From Cytidiella melzeri (taxonomy: Eukaryota > Basidiomycota > Agaricomycetes > Polyporales > Irpicaceae), in NCBI GenBank assembly GCA_022592445.1, contig JABYQR010000285.1, forward strand, positions 1 through 59,633: 59,633 nucleotides of DNA. Reading direction: 5' to 3'. The translations under genes were made by a program, and so were the position numbers. Position 1 is the first letter of the stretch. The number at the start of each line of letters is the position of its first letter. Shown one piece after another: positions 59,579 to 59,633 of this stretch. The notes under the pieces were generated by a model that saw only the letters and a program-made list of their open reading frames with translations, was not told the DNA's origin and made no database searches.

Positions 59579-59633
59579 TTTGGATAAGACTGCCCCTACT
59601 CCCTCACGTCTCTGGGCATGCTGGAGGTTTTCT

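Overview
The window reads as nuclear DNA of a mushroom-type basidiomycete (Agaricomycetes). I infer this from the short introns (mostly 48-100 nt, GT..AG) that restore long conserved proteins exactly in phase, from the gene set (gamma-tubulin complex protein 2, mitochondrial uS4m/NAM9, a Cdc4/Mlc1-type myosin light chain, a cAMP-receptor-like GPCR, a DHA1 drug transporter), and from transposons of the kind seen in mushroom genomes. Exon coordinates were worked out by hand; every multi-exon model was checked for reading-phase continuity. I could run no searches.

Layout. 1-7.5 kb: CpG-poor repeat island with ends of a foldback transposon family carrying a 143-bp tandem unit, TATA-bearing LTR-like repeats and a 1.85-kb direct duplication. 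7.6-8.3 kb: small secreted protein gene. 8.3-11.8 kb: gene relics. 11.9-14.2 kb: MFS transporter (-). 15.4-17.9 kb: seven-TM receptor (-). 18,661-37,204: one 18.5-kb CACTA/EnSpm-type transposon with matching terminal inverted repeats that begin CACTG and a 3-bp TCA target duplication. It carries a Tnp2-like transposase and three other genes, plus an array of hairpins sharing a 9-nt core. A complete copia retrotransposon with apparently identical LTRs is nested near its left end.

37.2-50.0 kb: ordinary gene island with a FAD monooxygenase interrupted by an in-frame TAA, NAM9 (-) divergent from GCP2 (+), a decayed rearranged copy of part of GCP2, the myosin light chain gene (+), and a relic of the FAD monooxygenase. 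50.0-59.6 kb: second CpG-poor repeat island with two inverted LTR-like repeats, a truncated LINE-type ORF1, foldback elements and broken secreted-protein genes related to the one at 7.8 kb.

How parts relate. The housekeeping genes are not a pathway. The real unit is the CACTA element: its transposase gene is convergent with gene A (104 bp apart) and divergent from gene C across the hairpin/minisatellite region, while a short two-exon gene D lies just inside the right end. The two terminal repeat islands share foldback ends, LTR-like repeats and a secreted-protein promoter/signal-peptide module, so the gene island is framed by related repetitive DNA.
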